Shown piece after piece: positions 35,401-43,140 of a DNA stretch of 64,000 nt. Within the stretch, counting starts at the first letter, position 1; every line of letters starts with the position of its first letter. The position numbers and the translations under genes are program-made. Under the pieces are notes generated by a model. It made no database searches and was not told the DNA's origin. It saw only the letters and a program-made list of their open reading frames with translations. Origin of the DNA: Lateolabrax maculatus (Eukaryota > Chordata > Actinopteri > Acropomatiformes > Lateolabracidae); NCBI GenBank assembly GCA_031216445.1, contig CM062210.1, positions 10,427,501-10,491,500 on the forward strand, written 5' to 3'.

Positions 35401-38358
35401 AGTGGGCTGTTGGGGGGACACATTTAACTGTCGCACCATGCCAAGAAGAGGGCTGACCATATGGTGAGAGAATGTTGTGGTGAAAAGCAAACAAAATCAC
35501 GTTCTTCCTTTTTTTTTGGGTGTAGACGTGTGAAAGCTGACACAAATGCAGGTTTCCCCCTGCTCTGTGGGCTCGTGCAACACCACACAGACCCACATTC
35601 ATCTCTTTCAGCATTAATGATGTGTGCATCAGCAGGACCTCTCCAGGCCCAGCGGGGCCCAGTATACCAGCACAGCTGCCCTGGGTACAGACCCATCACT
35701 CAATGTCAGTGCAGCCCTCACTGGCTCTCCGTCCGTCTGCAGAGCTGTGCCACAGATAGAGGAACTCATTTTTTATAAGGGTTGCGTCCTGTAATAACTG
35801 GCAAGGCATTTGCCACATACTCTAATGCAGTGTATTTTGACATATTTCACATATGTATAATGAATAAAAATGTACTAAACTATCTACTTGATGCAGCTCA
35901 GCTGCTGTATATCTCAGCCTCCAGCCACTGAGAGCTGGTGTTTGCTTTGTTGGCAGAGTGAGCAGCTGAGAGTGTAAAGGAAGCTGTAAAACTCTTGGCT
36001 ATGCCATTATTTTATAGGCTCTATAAAGATATCATTACTCAACATATTGTCTATTAAGATGCAACAAGCTGGAAACAGAAAAAGACCAAGCCTATGCTAA
36101 GCACACAACTCCAGCAGGATTTCAATTAGTAAAATGTATGCAGACTGCATGAGGGGAACAAACAGGGATGAATTAACAGCTTTCGCTAGGAGGCAACTTT
36201 TTCAAGGCAATCTTTGCTGCAATGCACTCTGAGCGGCTCTCTTTACTAGCTAGAAAAAGGTGCCCACTGAGGTGCAAAGAACAAAGCAGAAAAGCAAGGA
36301 CTGTTTGGCCCTTCCCATAGTGGTTGCTGTATAAACACAATTATTACAGACAGGGGATGTCAATGAGAGCGAGTAAAGAAAGGGTTGGAGGGAGGGGAGG
36401 GAGGGAGGGAGTATGGAATGGGCAGAAGGTAGTCAGAGTTTGTATGTGATTTTTGCATCACATTGCTCACCATTACATAACGCTTAGCTCTGTGAGTCAC
36501 ATAAAACAAGATGACATCATCAGCCGGTCTGATTCATGTATACTTCGAGTTGGCCACTCTTTGTCCACCAGTCACTCAGCTGCTTTTCTTGTATGCATGG
36601 TTCAAGTCTATTCACAATTTGGTATTTGCTTAGTATTAACCAAGGGAAAGTTACAACTTTTTGGACCCATAAGAAGGAAAGGATTCTGTTGATCTTGGTC
36701 TGGTAAATTCAACATGAAATAAGAAAAAAACACAGACCTTAACTAATTGGTAAAGACTACTAAAAAGGAGAAGCTGGCAAGTACAACTGAGCAGGCTGAT
36801 CCATTTGCCTGATGTTCTGGCTCAGGATGGAAGTGGGAAAGATCAGCAGCCAACAAAAAACTGCTCCGGTTCATCCACATTATATGAAGAAGTGATGGAG
36901 GGAACATTAAATCAATTGTGCTGCCCTTTAATAACAACAACATCAATTATTGTGTGTGGAGCAGATCGCAGACCATAATATTTATGCAATCAAATCTGAT
37001 GCATCTGCCAGCACAGTGCCACATGTGGCACTTGTGGTTAATATTGGAGTCTTAAAACCACAGCAATATCTTAAGCATATTCATGATATTGTAGCACCTT
37101 ATTCACTGAACAAATAGCTACAAATCAAACCAGTGTTAAATCCATTTGCACAAATTCACTTAGACTAGGCTTGGTCATCACCATGGCAGTTTCTTCAACA
37201 GACATAGATAAAGTGTCCAAAAAAAAAAAAATATAATAATAATAATAATAATATTACAGGTTGTACCTTGCTCCTTTATTTGTCTGATCTGTTTCACAGT
37301 TTCCTTCAGGATTGCACATTTGTCAGGCTTGACATTGAAGTTGTCGATGTCATTGAAGTTGGCGAAGATCAGCTCGGCGAGCTCTTCGATGTATTTGTTC
37401 TCGTGCTCGCGGTTGCGCTTCTCGTTGCTCCGCTTTGGACTATGGAGACAGAGAGAACACTGTGGTAAATGCAATGAAGACGACGGTAACAGCAGGAGGG
37501 ATAAAAAGCATGGGAAAGAGGTTCAACTGTGGGTAAATGTGTTTGGCAAGAGCAATTCTACCACAATAGTAGAATGAATGGGCAGTAAGTAAGAACCTGA
37601 AGCAGGGCAGAAAAGAAGATGAGTGTTCACACACATCTCTGGACATGACTGAAGAGCCCTCTCATTTTCTTAGCTGCTAAATGAGTGCACAACATCTACT
37701 GCTAACCTTGGCATATAGGAGAGTCAGAAAAGGGATAGGGGTAGGGTCAATTATTCTCCATATGGCTTGAAATATATCTCTAGGCTTCCTCACTGTGCCA
37801 ACATGGAACACTGCAGCAATAAAGAAAACCCTCATTCTTGAGTTCTTCTTATCCACAGATGATTATACAGATTTATTGTACAGACTTCAGTGCCATAGGG
37901 TTAACTGCCGCAATAGCATATAGCCATTCCCGTAACTACTGGGATGCTACTACATCAGGATATAATTAGCTCCAGCTTGATTTTACTTTAAATATCTTCC
38001 AAACTCTGACATCATCCTTGTTTTACAGTCTTACAATGGGCAATACAAGGGTTTGAAAATGGGCAATTTGGCAAAGTAATGGGCTGACCACGTACTTGTG
38101 ATGGACCGGTTGACTCTGGACCTTACCTTTGTTGCATGAAAATAACTATGTCCCCCCCCACACTTTCTTATCACTTTCAAGAGTATACAATTGAATCAAG
38201 CAGAAATGTCTCCAAGTGGGGAACTTTTTCTTAGAAAACTTGCCTTTCGGCCAGAGGTTAAAGTCTTACCTGGGTCCTAAAAGTTCGGCAGAACATTCCT
38301 TGCGTTTTCGTGACTCTGCCCTGGCAGGGTCAGATGAGTTTTCACCGACTCCACTCAT
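9272..38358 (-). CDS. ncoa2: NCOA2 (SRC-2/TIF2/GRIP1) nuclear receptor coactivator 2
   Basis: Twenty coding exons on the minus strand, complete in the window. Lengths sum to 4677 nt, giving 1558 residues plus stop, with every junction phase consistent and all introns GT-AG. Order: MSGVGENSSDPARAESRKRKE start, bHLH (about 30-88), PAS-A and PAS-B (about 110-370), a Ser/Pro-rich linker, three nuclear-receptor boxes (LLQLL 670-674, LHQLL 722-726, LRYLL 781-785), the AD1/CBP-binding helices (1107-1136), Q-rich AD2 region, and the NCOA2-specific ending KYC. The three boxes bind ligand-activated receptors; AD1 recruits CBP/p300; AD2 recruits CARM1 in the mammalian protein (family knowledge). NCOA2 rather than NCOA1/3 is chosen from the N-terminus, KYC ending and PRDM14 synteny. 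It is longer than human NCOA2 (1464 aa) through low-complexity insertions, yet lacks the penultimate DPALR-type segment. Confidence 0.95.
9284..10571 (-). other. NCOA2 intron before the last exon
   Basis: No further exon seen. In particular I found no segment encoding the DPALR...GMDMIKQ stretch expected in mammals. Contains a (TG)19 tract at 9876-9913. Confidence 0.6.
10572..10776 (-). CDS. ncoa2: NCOA2 coding exon 19
   Basis: Residues 1487-1555: SMFSQQQASPQFTQQNNSNM, NGMNLNNVSMATNMATSSMG and GPSPGLPSLGQEQ. Acceptor TTCCCAG, donor CAG|GTAAAT, phase 0. Confidence 0.95.
10777..11473 (-). other. NCOA2 intron 18
   Basis: About 0.7 kb of AT-rich intron; nothing recognisable. Confidence 0.6.
11474..11651 (-). 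CDS. ncoa2: NCOA2 coding exon 18
   Basis: Residues 1428-1486: GMSQQADGGFGGPGTPQSPL, LSPRMAHTQSPMMQQGQGNP and LNGWPQGNMGGN. The LSPRMAHTQSPMMQQ block is a signature of NCOA2. Acceptor CACCACAG, donor AACAG|GTACAG. Confidence 0.95.
11652..12561 (-). other. NCOA2 intron 17
   Basis: About 0.9 kb of intron; a short (CA)n near 12490-12510, nothing else recognisable. Confidence 0.6.
12562..13060 (-). CDS. ncoa2: NCOA2 coding exon 17 (poly-Q and inserted Pro/Ser segment)
   Basis: Residues 1262-1427 plus one base. It starts GTINAQMLAQRQRELLSNHL and contains a 12-glutamine run (1285-1296) and the conserved MSNPRIPQANPQQFPYPPSY. A Pro- and Ser-rich stretch with a five-plus-five serine tract, of about 70 residues, follows and has no counterpart in the mammalian sequence as I know it. 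Acceptor ACTCCAG, donor TCAG|GTACTG. Confidence 0.93.
13285..13362 (-). CDS. ncoa2: NCOA2 coding exon 16
   Basis: 78 nt, residues 1236-1261: NRQPMMTQMSSVSNVNLPLR, ASAPNQ. The NRQP and VSNVNL blocks match NCOA2. Acceptor GTCTAG, donor CAG|GTAGGT. Too short to stand out as an ORF; found by homology and phase. Confidence 0.92.
13363..13859 (-). other. NCOA2 intron 15
   Basis: About 0.5 kb, AT-rich, no feature recognised. Confidence 0.6.
13860..14156 (-). CDS. ncoa2: NCOA2 coding exon 15
   Basis: 99 codons, residues 1137-1235: SQTLEPDQFPQDPSMMLDQK, then QARPGLRPTGVVPNQPNTLR and LQLQHRLQSQQ. Two tandem AGs at the acceptor (CCAG|AG|CC); frame continuity with exon 14 requires the first. Donor CAG|GTACAC. 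Confidence 0.93.
14262..14436 (-). CDS. ncoa2: NCOA2 coding exon 14 (AD1, CBP/p300-binding helices)
   Basis: Residues 1078-1136, with LMSQLYTALKDFDGLEEIDR and ALGIPALVEQ at 1107-1136. This is the p160 activation domain 1 that co-folds with the NCBD of CBP/p300 (family knowledge) and is among the most conserved parts of the protein here. Acceptor GCCCAG, donor CAG|GTGAGG. Confidence 0.95.
14638..14767 (-). CDS. ncoa2: NCOA2 coding exon 13
   Basis: Residues 1035-1077: AQPDMDIAMAGHHFSQQQ, APPNQTAPWPDSMMPIDQTA. The QQAPPNQTAPWP segment is a clear NCOA2 match. Acceptor ATATCAG, donor CCAG|GTAAGC. Confidence 0.92.
14768..15236 (-). other. NCOA2 intron 12
   Basis: About 0.47 kb of unremarkable intron. 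Confidence 0.6.
15237..15443 (-). CDS. ncoa2: NCOA2 coding exon 12
   Basis: Residues 966-1034. Gly/Pro/Met/Gln-rich (GLMAPGGPRPGMQQQQEGW, PMRPNSQPGPRPMLQSPMM). Low-complexity coactivator linker, assigned by order and phase. Acceptor TTTCTAG, donor AATG|GTGAGA. Confidence 0.9.
15444..16504 (-). other. NCOA2 intron 11
   Basis: About 1.1 kb, AT-rich, no coding potential or repeat family recognised. Confidence 0.6.
16505..16717 (-). CDS. ncoa2: NCOA2 coding exon 11
   Basis: Residues 895-965: NFGGVRPGQPGRGLPVRSVS, YPIRTTSPYALM, an eight-glutamine run (940-947), then GMVGSHGMMANQAGMVS. Acceptor CATCAG, donor GCAG|GTGGGT. Confidence 0.92.
16858..17056 (-). CDS. ncoa2: NCOA2 coding exon 10
   Basis: Residues 829-894: SSELDDILNDLQNAQPQLF, MDKQNIINDILQMSE and a Q-rich end. 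Corresponds to the mammalian LEEILDDLQN segment. Acceptor TTTCCAG; donor ACGA|GTGAGT, where the exon ends in A rather than G but the intron side is strong. Confidence 0.92.
17057..22500 (-). other. NCOA2 intron 9 (5.4 kb)
   Basis: Holds a repeat fragment at 17893-17945, a GGT/GGTG-rich run at about 18290-18320, and otherwise AT-rich sequence. A 119-codon open frame at 20097-19738 lacks a real start and is within chance expectation. Confidence 0.55.
17893..17945. repeat. Fragment of a dispersed repeat
   Basis: The stretch GGTGGACAAAATAATAGAAA and its continuation (ACACCTCAATAATG) is a diverged match to 45453-45485 (GGTCGGCAAAACATTAGAAA, TACCTCTCAATATAATG), which lies inside a TIR-bounded element. 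Two related copies in one gene point to a dispersed fish repeat. Confidence 0.5.
22501..23860 (-). CDS. ncoa2: NCOA2 coding exon 9 (large exon with three LXXLL boxes)
   Basis: 1360 nt, residues 375-828. The Ser/Pro/Gly-rich first half diverges from mammals apart from islands such as SMLSPRHRGSPG and SLSALQALSE. The receptor-interaction half is strongly conserved: TKLLQLLTTK (box 1 at 22977-22963), EKHKILHQLLQNSTSPVDLA (box 2) and NALLRYLLDKDD (box 3), with IAPKQEPLSPKKK between boxes 2 and 3. Acceptor CCTCTAG, donor CAG|GTCAGT. The equivalent mammalian exon is also the largest of the gene. Confidence 0.96.
23861..24246 (-). other. NCOA2 intron 8
   Basis: 386 bp, no feature recognised. Confidence 0.6.
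24247..24394 (-). CDS. ncoa2: NCOA2 coding exon 8 (PAS-B end)
   Basis: Residues 326-374: AFSPIYRFSLSDGTIVSAHT, KSKLVRSPATNEPQLYMSLH, ILQR. Acceptor TCCTTAG, donor CAGAG|GTATGT. Confidence 0.95.
24395..24754 (-). other. NCOA2 intron 7
   Basis: 360 bp, no feature recognised. Confidence 0.6.
24755..24895 (-). CDS. ncoa2: NCOA2 coding exon 7 (PAS-B)
   Basis: Residues 279-325: KITSLDTSLLRASMKPGWED, LVRRCIQRFH and SFAKRHQQE. Acceptor GTTTAG, donor GAAG|GTAATG. Confidence 0.95.
24896..26208 (-). other. NCOA2 intron 6
   Basis: 1.3 kb of AT-rich intron; nothing recognised. Confidence 0.6.
26209..26310 (-). CDS. ncoa2: NCOA2 coding exon 6
   Basis: 102 nt, residues 245-278: DFQSCLICVARRVPMKERP followed by SFTTRQDLQ. 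Acceptor CTTGTAG, donor CAAG|GTACAC. Confidence 0.95.
26311..28813 (-). other. NCOA2 intron 5 (2.5 kb)
   Basis: Purine-rich stretch at 26311-26490 next to the exon, then (TG)n at 26622-26642, (AC)n at 26771-26793 and the long (CT)n at 27022-27105. The rest is AT-rich without recognisable features. Confidence 0.6.
27022..27105. repeat. (CT)42 microsatellite
   Basis: An essentially perfect 84-bp CT tract on the plus strand; it is a GA tract in the NCOA2 pre-mRNA. Confidence 0.95.
28814..29002 (-). CDS. ncoa2: NCOA2 coding exon 5 (PAS region)
   Basis: Residues 182-244, including PRRNSHTFNCRMLVN, an acidic/His/Gln linker (ESQDEPHEHEPQQQ) and KYETMQCFAVSEPKSIKEEG. Acceptor CCTGCAG, donor GACG|GTATGG. 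Confidence 0.95.
29003..30569 (-). other. NCOA2 intron 4
   Basis: 1.6 kb. (AC)20 at 29424-29463 and a purine-rich plus strand (GGGAG/AGAAGA) through about 29630-30110. No exon seen. Confidence 0.6.
30570..30747 (-). CDS. ncoa2: NCOA2 coding exon 4 (PAS-A)
   Basis: Residues 123-181. PAS-A core with [35 protein letters not shown] and HVGDHAEFIKNLLPKS. Acceptor CCTCCAG, donor CTTG|GTTAGC. Confidence 0.95.
30748..33909 (-). other. NCOA2 intron 3
   Basis: 3.2 kb, mostly AT-rich. A GC-richer island at about 33130-33380 includes a perfect MEF2-type site, CTATATTTAG, at 33365-33374. Confidence 0.5.
33910..34013 (-). CDS. ncoa2: NCOA2 coding exon 3 (bHLH-PAS linker)
   Basis: Residues 88-122, including EVQKADVSSTGQSVIDKDAL and GPMMLE. 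Acceptor GTTAACAG, donor GAG|GTGGGT (phase 0). Confidence 0.94.
34014..37266 (-). other. NCOA2 intron 2
   Basis: 3.25 kb. An A-run plus (AAT)n at 37219-37254 lies immediately before the exon 2 donor. No other exon or repeat family recognised. Confidence 0.6.
37267..37439 (-). CDS. ncoa2: NCOA2 coding exon 2 (bHLH)
   Basis: Residues 30-87. The basic region is SPKRSNEKRNREHE, helix 1 is KYIEELAELIFANFND, and helix 2 contains KCAILKETVKQIRQIKEQ. Near identical to vertebrate p160 coactivators. Acceptor CCATAG, donor CAAG|GTACAA. Confidence 0.95.
37440..38269 (-). other. NCOA2 intron 1 (between coding exons 1 and 2)
   Basis: 0.83 kb, AT-rich, nothing recognised. Confidence 0.6.
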
Positions 38359-38377
38359 TCTCAATGCATATCAGCGT
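38270..38377 (-). CDS. ncoa2: NCOA2 first coding exon (start codon exon)
   Basis: Acceptor TTTTCCAG at 38379-38378, 19 nt of 5'UTR, ATG at 38358-38356, and donor CCCAG|GTAAGA. It encodes residues 1-29 plus two bases, including the basic RKRKE at 17-21. A three-codon ORF (ATG CAT TGA, 38369-38361) ends two bases before the start codon. Confidence 0.93.
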
Positions 38378-38578
38378 CTGGAAAATGAACACACAGAGAC
38401 AAAAAGAGGCTTTCATGAAATATAAAACGTATGACATAAATGTAGAAAACTCACATACGACATTTGATGGACAATAAACTCCAACAGTAGAATCATGTAG
38501 AAACCACTTATATACTGTGTGTGTGAGCATGCCAACATGGGCATCTGCATACAACACACACATTCTCACACACACATT

Positions 38579-38580
<2 letters not shown>

Positions 38581-38632
<52 letters not shown>
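38581..38632. repeat. (CA)26 microsatellite
   Basis: A perfect CA tract about 200 bp upstream of the NCOA2 start-codon exon; GU repeats in the transcript. Confidence 0.95.
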
Positions 38633-38636
<4 letters not shown>

Positions 38637-41589
38637 AGCGCTGGGGGCACAGGTTGATCCACTCCAGGAGAAATGAGTGAAAATGGAGCGGAGAAAAAGA
38701 TTCAATCATTTTTCTCTGATGGTGCAGCTCTCCCCAGAGAGACTGAAATGAGAACACGGCGTTTTGCCCACAGCACCAGACTGCGCGCTGAACCATGTAC
38801 CAAGAAAAACCCATTCGTTACACGATACCAAGCAAAGCCAGCTCACAGTGAGAGCCGAGAGGGTTTATGATCACAACATGTGTCCGTGTTTACGGGGTAC
38901 CTCTGTAAATGCTTTTCACCTGTAGTGGTTTGTACGTGTCACTTGAAAATTAAATGCAAGAATAATATCTTGTCTGCTTTATTTTAAATCCAGCTACAGC
39001 TACTTAGTAAGTAAGGATTCATGTTGTGACTGTTTTGTGCTATCCAAAGTGACAAGCTGGTTGAGGGCTGTTTCAGTTACCAACACCCCACACACACACT
39101 GCTATCTTGGGTTTCTCTGCCATTTAAGATGAAATGCCATTAGGTTATGTTATGGATTTAGGTTGTGTTCTTAATCTAAATCAATCACTTGTGAGTTTGT
39201 ATCCACACCAACATATATTTTATTCTGCTTGTCCTCTTACCCTGCGAGTCAGCACAGACTGAACTTCATGCCACTAAATGAAAGGCAATCAATTATTGAT
39301 CAAAGCAATGTCTTATTAATTACCACCATCATCTGCACCAAATTCGATGGTGGCTAATGGACTTGGATTTCAATATAGGACGATATCTGCTGCATAGAAG
39401 ATGTTAACACATGTCGTCTTTTTCAAAGCAAATAGTGACAGTAGAAAGTATGTGCATGAAAATTATTTCTTCTTGGTTCATGCAAGATGAGGGACTTGTA
39501 AACCTTTGCTTTAAAAGGGTAATGGAGCGGGGAAGACGGACACAGAAATAAAGTTTTTCCCGAGCACAGTGCACAAGGCTGGGGCATGCTGTGTTGTGAT
39601 ACACTCTCAGCCACTCTAACCATGGAAACGGCTGTGACACACACACCGCTCACTGCTCAGCCATTACATAAGGCATAATAGAGTACAGCACAGCACAATG
39701 TAGAGCAGAGAGGAATAGCATAGCTTAGCAGAAGCAGGCTAAACTAAAAAGGGAGCTAGTGACCATGCAAACTTGAGTCTGGCTCCCTCCTGGCCTGGAG
39801 TGACCTACTTTAAGCTAATGGTAGGGTCTGTGCTCAAATGGATAAAGTCAAAAACAGTGGTGATTGGCCAGAGAGGCAGAGGAGACTCTGAAGGGTAAAA
39901 CCCATTTCCACCGTTCTGTTGACAAGTGACTTGAGTACTATTGGCCTGTACAGTGTAGGGACAGGTAATGAACACAAGCGTCACTCTGTATGTGTCCTTG
40001 CATTATGCTTTTTTGAATGCCATTAGGATGTCTTTATGCTGTGGCACTGTGCTGTCCACTGAAATTATAACAGTCTCTATAGCAGAGGTTATGTGCTTTT
40101 ATTAATGACAAGAAACAGGCCATTAAACTCTCATAGCTAAGTGGCACTCTCTGTTCCTATTGGTTGTGCCTGGGCTTTCCAGCACAAGTTACTATGGGGA
40201 TTCTAGACCTGATTGGTTCTGCTTGTCCTGCCAGGCCAGATATGATTGGTTGCCTTCATCTCCTTGACATGGCAGTAATGATGGGTCAGTGTACATTGAG
40301 ACAAATAAGAGAGACTGGAAGTACCAGGCACGTCTCAATGACACCAACACAGACAGCCAGACAGCTCGGCCAGCAGGCCGCTTTTGTTGCTGGGGGGTCC
40401 AAACTGCACATGGGCAGACTAGCAAGGGATCTCTAATCCTAGAGAATGCCCTGGATCTCTGGGCAGCTATAAACAGCTGGGCACTGGTGTTAGCACTTAC
40501 TGTACAGAGCTGTGTTGCTGAGTTAATTATCAACATTGGCCACTAGGGGAGAGTTCCTCTTTGTTGCCAAGGCTCTCCCAGGCCATAGTAATTGAGTAAG
40601 TGAAGGGTAGCATGTTGCTTTGATGTTTAGGACATAAAAACCCATCTCTTTCCACACCATGTTCTCTAGAATATGTTTATTTTTCCTCTAAAAAAAGAAA
40701 AAGAAAAACATGTTTTGTTGTTCTAATTAAATCTTACAATGCAAAAGGAATATTTCCTATAAAACTGTGGATCTAATGGGACGGAAAACTTTGGTTGTCA
40801 AATACACGAGGAAAGAAAATCTGTAAAGCACATATTCTATGCAGCTGTCTGTGTGTTGTGTGTGTGTGGTCAGTTGTAACAGAGTCAGAGGCATCAAGGC
40901 AGTGATGTTCAGGATGATAATGGAGCTGTTGATGATGACACAGACAATCACATGTATGGCTCTGAATGCAGGTATGGCTTTGAGCTTAGTGAGTGATGAT
41001 GCCTTCCAATCTACCTTCAGTATGACACATGCATATGAATTATTCACTGACACATCTGCCACTTAACGATTGAAAAACAAAAGCACAACCGATTTCACTT
41101 TGTTTAACTGAGTAATTTAAAAGGAAACCAACTAAGAGGCTGTGAAGAAAACAGGATAACACAGCACAATCATGAATTCACTGCTGTGTACACAACAGCT
41201 CTTTAACCTCCTTAAAATTAATTAAAAGGAACTTTTTTTTTATTTAAACAAGCAGGGAGATTCTCAACTGATTTTCAATATTTAAGATTCACGCCTTGTG
41301 CGTCGTGTGGCGGGGTTTTCAAGGGGTGGTGTCCGACGGCATGTGGAAGGAGGGCCAGTGGAGAGGATCGGGTACGGAGGTCAGTGGTGCCGACTCTGGA
41401 TCCGCGCCAGATCATTCTTGCGGATCTCCTCAGCTACGGCTGTGGCATTTTCTCATTCATCGCGTGTCAGGCAATCTTTTGCAATGTGTTTATTGGGCAT
41501 GTTCATATTGCGATGACGCAATCGGTCAGCAATATTGGAAACCCGTATCAAAACTTTCTTAAGTGCTAACAACCCATACTCACAAGCTC

Positions 41590-43140
41590 ACAAATTGAAA
41601 ATCTTTTTGAAAAGAATTGAATTTGTCCATCTCTAAATTAAAGGTCGGAAAGTCTGCAGGCTCAGATGGTTTTACCGAGTGGTAGAAGTCTTTAAAGCCA
41701 CAATTACCTCCATTTTAACGTACATATTTAACAGGATTACACAGAAAGGAGAAATTCCACCCTCTTTGAGAGAGGCAATTATCTCAGTTATTACTAAGTA
41801 GGATAAAGACAAACTGACAAACTTCTGACCATTCTGTTTTGGAGAGAGGAACAAGATAGGGCCACCCAACTTCACCTCTCCTCTTTGCTTTAATCATTGA
41901 ACCCTTAGGCCAATTAATAAAACAGAGTGAGCTGTCAAAGGCATTAAGGTGGGAGGGATCAAACAGAAGGTAGCACTATTTGCTGATGACGTTCTGGTTT
42001 ATTTGGAGGAGCCAGAAAAATTATTTATAGGATTAGTTACACTGCTGGCTGATTTGGGGAAATTATCAGGCTATAAAATCAATATATTGAAAATACAGGT
42101 TATGACTTTTAACTTTACTTCCCCAAAGAACCTGCAGGACAAATACAACCTCTTTCAAAATTATTAGAAGCAAATTCTGGGCCATTATCTTTGAAGATAA
42201 AATCAGATATGCACATATAGAGCAGTGCAGTCAAAATACTACACATTACATTTTTCGGACTATCAGTAGAGGTAAATAATTTAGGGAATGGGACAAATGG
42301 GTTTCTCTGTTTATCTGGCAAGGAAAGGAACCAAGAATCCAGTTTAACATCTTACAATTAGGGGGGAAAAAGTGGAGGAATGGCACTTACATGTAAAAAA
42401 AAAAAATATTTTTACGCTTCACAGCTAATGCTATTGCTATATTTGTGCAATTGGGAGTACAAGGCCAAGTGGAAGGAGTTAGAATTTGGAATGACTATTC
42501 CAAATGACTAATTTTCCTTTACAGGGCACAATACACAATTGCTGAAAGAGGACTTGAAGCCTAACTGAATGAAATAAAACCCCCTGGATAAATCTCACGA
42601 TAAAAATATGGCAGAAGGCAGTTAAGTCATACAGAATTTCTTCCCAACAGAGGAGATAAAAGCTTTGAATCCTGGATAAACAAAGGACTTAGAACCTATC
42701 TCTCATCTACACACAAAACTGCACTATTATGTTTGCAATCTTTGAAAACAGGACAAACATGGCCTAGAGCAGAATTACTTTTTTCCAGATTGTACATTAA
42801 AGAAAAGTGGGGAAAAAGAAGCAGGAATAAGGCTTTCTGGGGAGGCTCAGAGGGAAATTTGCAGTTTTCAATAGTTCTCAACTAGCTCCATGGATAGGAG
42901 AACACTGCTGGAAAAATATTATAAGATATTTTAAGCTAACCCTAACCCCCACAACAGGAAAAACACAAGAATACGTGTTTAACGTATTAGAGACAATGTG
43001 GCTCAGTGGAGGCAAATCATTTCCATATATTCTGGGCCTGGGTCTATATTTTATCGTTACATCAATTCAAGACTAAGTTAGCATTAGTTTTAAGTTGTGG
43101 TAACATAGCTGATAAGGTTGAGCATAGATACATGCACGAA
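41590..43140 (+). pseudogene. Decayed L1-like non-LTR retrotransposon (reverse transcriptase remnant)
   Basis: Plus-strand frames give typical L1-clade reverse transcriptase pieces in the right order. About 41690-41810 reads FKATITSILTYIFNRITQKG followed by EIPPSLREAIISVITK. About 41845-41925 reads RGTR, a stop, then GHPTSPLLFALIIEPLGQLI. About 41950-42110 reads KVALFADDVLVYLEEPEKL and KLSGYKINILK, holding the FADD catalytic motif. Stops, frameshifts and an internal deletion (about 41820-41850, removing the central fingers/palm) show it is dead. A weak tail (TMWLSGGKSFPYIF) at about 42990-43050 resembles the L1 C-terminus. It is inserted antisense to NCOA2 and has no role in the host gene that I can see. 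Confidence 0.75.

Noticed and set aside
41296..41562. 88-codon plus-strand frame in a CpG-rich stretch
   Set aside because: No recognisable domain. It lies next to the decayed retrotransposon and probably reflects transposon or GC-rich sequence, not a gene.
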